Of a DNA stretch of 14,468 nucleotides, positions 12,973-14,468 are shown piece by piece; the first letter of the stretch is position 1; each line of letters begins with the position of its first letter. Where the stretch lies: NCBI GenBank assembly GCA_946480055.1, contig CAMLID010000081.1, positions 1 to 14,468 on the forward strand, given 5' to 3'. This DNA is from an uncultured Lysobacter sp. GTDB lineage: Bacteria > Pseudomonadota > Gammaproteobacteria > Xanthomonadales > Xanthomonadaceae. The translations under genes were made by a program, and so were the position numbers. The notes under the pieces were generated by a model that saw only the letters and a program-made list of their open reading frames with translations, was not told the origin of the DNA and searched no databases.

Positions 12973-13755
12973 TTAGACGCGGCGCGCCAGCATCAGCTTC
13001 TTGATCTCGCCGATCGCCTGCGCCGGGTTCAGGCCCTTCGGGCAGGTGCGCGCGCAGTTCATGATGGTGTGGCAGCGGTAGAGCTTGAACGGATCTTCGA
13101 GATCGTCCAGGCGCGCGCCGGTGTCTTCGTCGCGCGAGTCGACGATCCAGCGGTAGGCCTGCAGCAGGATCGCCGGGCCGAGGTAGCGGTCGCCGTTCCA
13201 CCAGTAGCTCGGGCAGCTGGTCGAGCAGCAGGCGCACAGGATGCATTCGTACAAGCCATCGAGCTTCTTGCGGTCTTCCGGCGACTGCAGACGTTCGCGG
13301 TCGGACGGGGTCGCGCTCTGAGTGCGCAGCCAGGGCTTGATCGACGCGTACTGGGCGTAGAAGTGGGTCAGGTCCGGAACCAGGTCCTTGACCACGTCCA
13401 TGTGCGGCAGCGGGTAGATCGGCACTTCGGCCTTGCCGCAGTCCGCGATCGCGCGGGTGCAGGCCAGGGTGTTGGTGCCGTCGATGTTCATCGCGCACGA
13501 ACCGCAGATGCCTTCGCGGCAGGAGCGGCGGAAGGTCAGGGTCGGGTCGATCTCGTTTTTGATCTTGATCAGCGCGTCCAGAACCATCGGGCCGCATGCC
13601 GCCAGGTCCACCTCGTAGGTGTCCACGCGCGGGTTCATGCCGTCGTCGGGGTTCCAGCGGTAGACCTTGAAGGTGCGCGGCTGCTTGGCGCCCGGCGTCG
13701 CCCAATGGCGGCCCTTCTGGATCTGCGAGTTCTTCGGTAGGGCGAATTCGGCCAT
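12973..13755 (-). CDS. sdhB: Succinate dehydrogenase iron-sulfur subunit
   Basis: The electron-transfer subunit of succinate dehydrogenase (complex II), carrying electrons from FAD in SdhA to quinone at the membrane. The product is 260 residues. All cluster ligands are present: [2Fe-2S] Cys79, 84, 87 and 99; [4Fe-4S] Cys171, 174, 177 with Cys238; [3Fe-4S] Cys181, 228 and 234. The [17 protein letters not shown] stretch (171-187) is typical of SdhB, including the tryptophan pair at the quinone site. It is somewhat longer than E. coli SdhB (238), mostly from about 20 extra N-terminal residues ([20 protein letters not shown]). The ATG at 13755 is preceded by GAGAG. It follows sdhA after 81 bases with a GC hairpin, and two hairpins lie downstream. 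Confidence 0.97.
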   Translation of the reverse strand: MAEFALPKNSQIQKGRHWATPGAKQPRTFKVYRWNPDDGMNPRVDTYEVDLAACGPMVLDALIKIKNEIDPTLTFRRSCREGICGSCAMNIDGTNTLACTRAIADCGKAEVPIYPLPHMDVVKDLVPDLTHFYAQYASIKPWLRTQSATPSDRERLQSPEDRKKLDGLYECILCACCSTSCPSYWWNGDRYLGPAILLQAYRWIVDSRDEDTGARLDDLEDPFKLYRCHTIMNCARTCPKGLNPAQAIGEIKKLMLARRV

Positions 13756-13803
13756 GCTGGCAATCTCTCGGCTAGCGTCGGTACTGGGGGCGGTTGCGAT
13801 GCC

Positions 13804-13825
13804 GGCGCGCGCGGGTGCGCGCGCC
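13804..13825. repeat. GC-only hairpin between sdhA and sdhB
   Basis: GGCGCGCGC (13804-13812) and GCGCGCGCC (13817-13825) form a perfect 9-bp stem with loop GGGT, 12 bases after the sdhA stop in the 81-base sdhA-sdhB gap. It is a likely site of RNA processing, pausing or partial termination that sets the sdhA:sdhB ratio, though no experiment is implied by the sequence. Confidence 0.45.
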
Positions 13826-13836
13826 GCGAAGGCCGA

Positions 13837-14468
13837 TCAGTACTTACGCTCCTTGGGCGGGACGTAGGCGACGTCGTCGGTGAGCGTGTAGTTGTGCACC
13901 GGGCGGTAATCGATGCTGGTCTTGCCGCTCTCGTCGACATAGCACAGGGTGTGCTTCTGCCACTCGGCGTCGTTGCGCGTCGGGAAGTCCTCGCGGGCGT
14001 GGGCGCCGCGCGACTCGGTGCGGTTCTCGGCCGAGACGATGGTCGCCAGGGCCTGACCGAGCAGGTTCGACAACTCATAGGTCTCGATCAGGTCCGAGTT
14101 CCAGATCAGCGAGCGGTCGCTGACCTTGACGTCGGCGAACGAGGCGTGGATCTCGCGGATCTTGCGCACGCCGTCGCTGAGCGTCTCGCCGGTGCGGAAC
14201 ACCGCGGCGTCGGCTTGCATGGTGCGCTGCATGCGGTCGCGGATGACCGCGGTCGAGGTGCCGCCGTTGGCGTTGCGCAGCTTGTCCAGACGCGCCAGCG
14301 CTTCGTCGCAGGCGTCGCCGGCCAGTCGCGGCTGGGGCGCGTCCGGGGTGATGGTCTCGGCGCAGCGGTTGGCGACCGCGCGACCGAACACCACCAGGTC
14401 GAGCAGCGAGTTCGAGCCCAGGCGGTTGGCGCCGTGCACCGACACGCAGGCCGCTTCGCCGATCGCGT
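13837..14468 (-). CDS. sdhA: Succinate dehydrogenase flavoprotein subunit, C-terminal part
   Basis: The C-terminal about 209 residues of the roughly 590-residue flavoprotein that oxidises succinate to fumarate; the N-terminal part runs off the right edge. The visible piece begins with AIGEAACVSVHGANRLGSNSL, the conserved FAD-contacting region, then DLVVFGRA. It continues through the helical C-terminal domain and ends with ESRGAHAREDFPTRNDAEW and VAYVPPKERKY, both characteristic of SdhA. An internal GTG at 14445 is not the start, since the family match continues through the window edge. The covalent-FAD histidine and substrate-binding residues lie outside the window. It is followed by sdhB on the same strand; sdhC and sdhD would be expected beyond the right edge. 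Confidence 0.96.
   Translation of the reverse strand, partial: AIGEAACVSVHGANRLGSNSLLDLVVFGRAVANRCAETITPDAPQPRLAGDACDEALARLDKLRNANGGTSTAVIRDRMQRTMQADAAVFRTGETLSDGVRKIREIHASFADVKVSDRSLIWNSDLIETYELSNLLGQALATIVSAENRTESRGAHAREDFPTRNDAEWQKHTLCYVDESGKTSIDYRPVHNYTLTDDVAYVPPKERKY

Noticed and set aside
1..14468. CRISPR arrays, tRNA/rRNA genes, insertion sequences, prophage or toxin-antitoxin modules
   Set aside because: No regularly spaced repeats, RNA gene folds, transposase-like or phage-like proteins were seen. YgfX next to SdhE has been called a toxin-antitoxin pair, but the SdhE flavinylation role fits this context better.

Overview
The window is GC-rich chromosomal DNA, most likely from a gammaproteobacterium of the Xanthomonadaceae, probably Lysobacter or a close relative. 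The basis is protein similarity from memory and gene order: sdhA-sdhB ... sdhE-ygfX-lolC-lolD, then comEC-exbB-exbD-msbA-lpxK-kdsB-LMW phosphatase-uvrC. Much of this order is also known from Pseudomonas (lol genes, comEC, exbBD, lpxK, kdsB, ptp). Almost everything is core housekeeping and envelope biogenesis. I saw no phage, IS, CRISPR, tRNA or rRNA.

Layout, right to left, because nearly all genes are on the minus strand. At 12973-14468 lie the C-terminal part of sdhA and complete sdhB, followed by strong hairpins. At 9073-12818 is a compact six-gene run: a MAPEG-family membrane protein, a secreted four-cysteine protein, sdhE, ygfX, a LolC/E permease and LolD. Neighbours overlap by 4, 14, 50 and 8 nt, and only ygfX-lolC has a gap (6 nt). 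At 8709-9020 is the only plus-strand gene, a 103-residue small membrane protein I cannot name; it converges on lolD and diverges from comEC. At 2030-8449 is a second run: comEC, exbB, exbD, msbA, lpxK. After a 148-nt gap with unusual inverted repeats come kdsB and an LMW protein tyrosine phosphatase, ending in a good intrinsic terminator. The 5' end of uvrC fills the left edge.

Taken together, msbA, lpxK and kdsB serve lipid A and Kdo supply and transport, LolC/LolD release outer-membrane lipoproteins, ExbB/ExbD are an inner-membrane proton-driven motor, and ComEC is the DNA-uptake channel. SdhE inserts FAD into SdhA, so its nearness to sdhAB makes sense.

I found no convincing new multi-gene system. 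The points most worth a second look are the lone plus-strand membrane protein with repeated octamers upstream, the competing inverted repeats between lpxK and kdsB, and the MAPEG plus secreted-protein pair between sdhB and sdhE. Several long open frames opposite real genes are GC-driven shadows and were left out.
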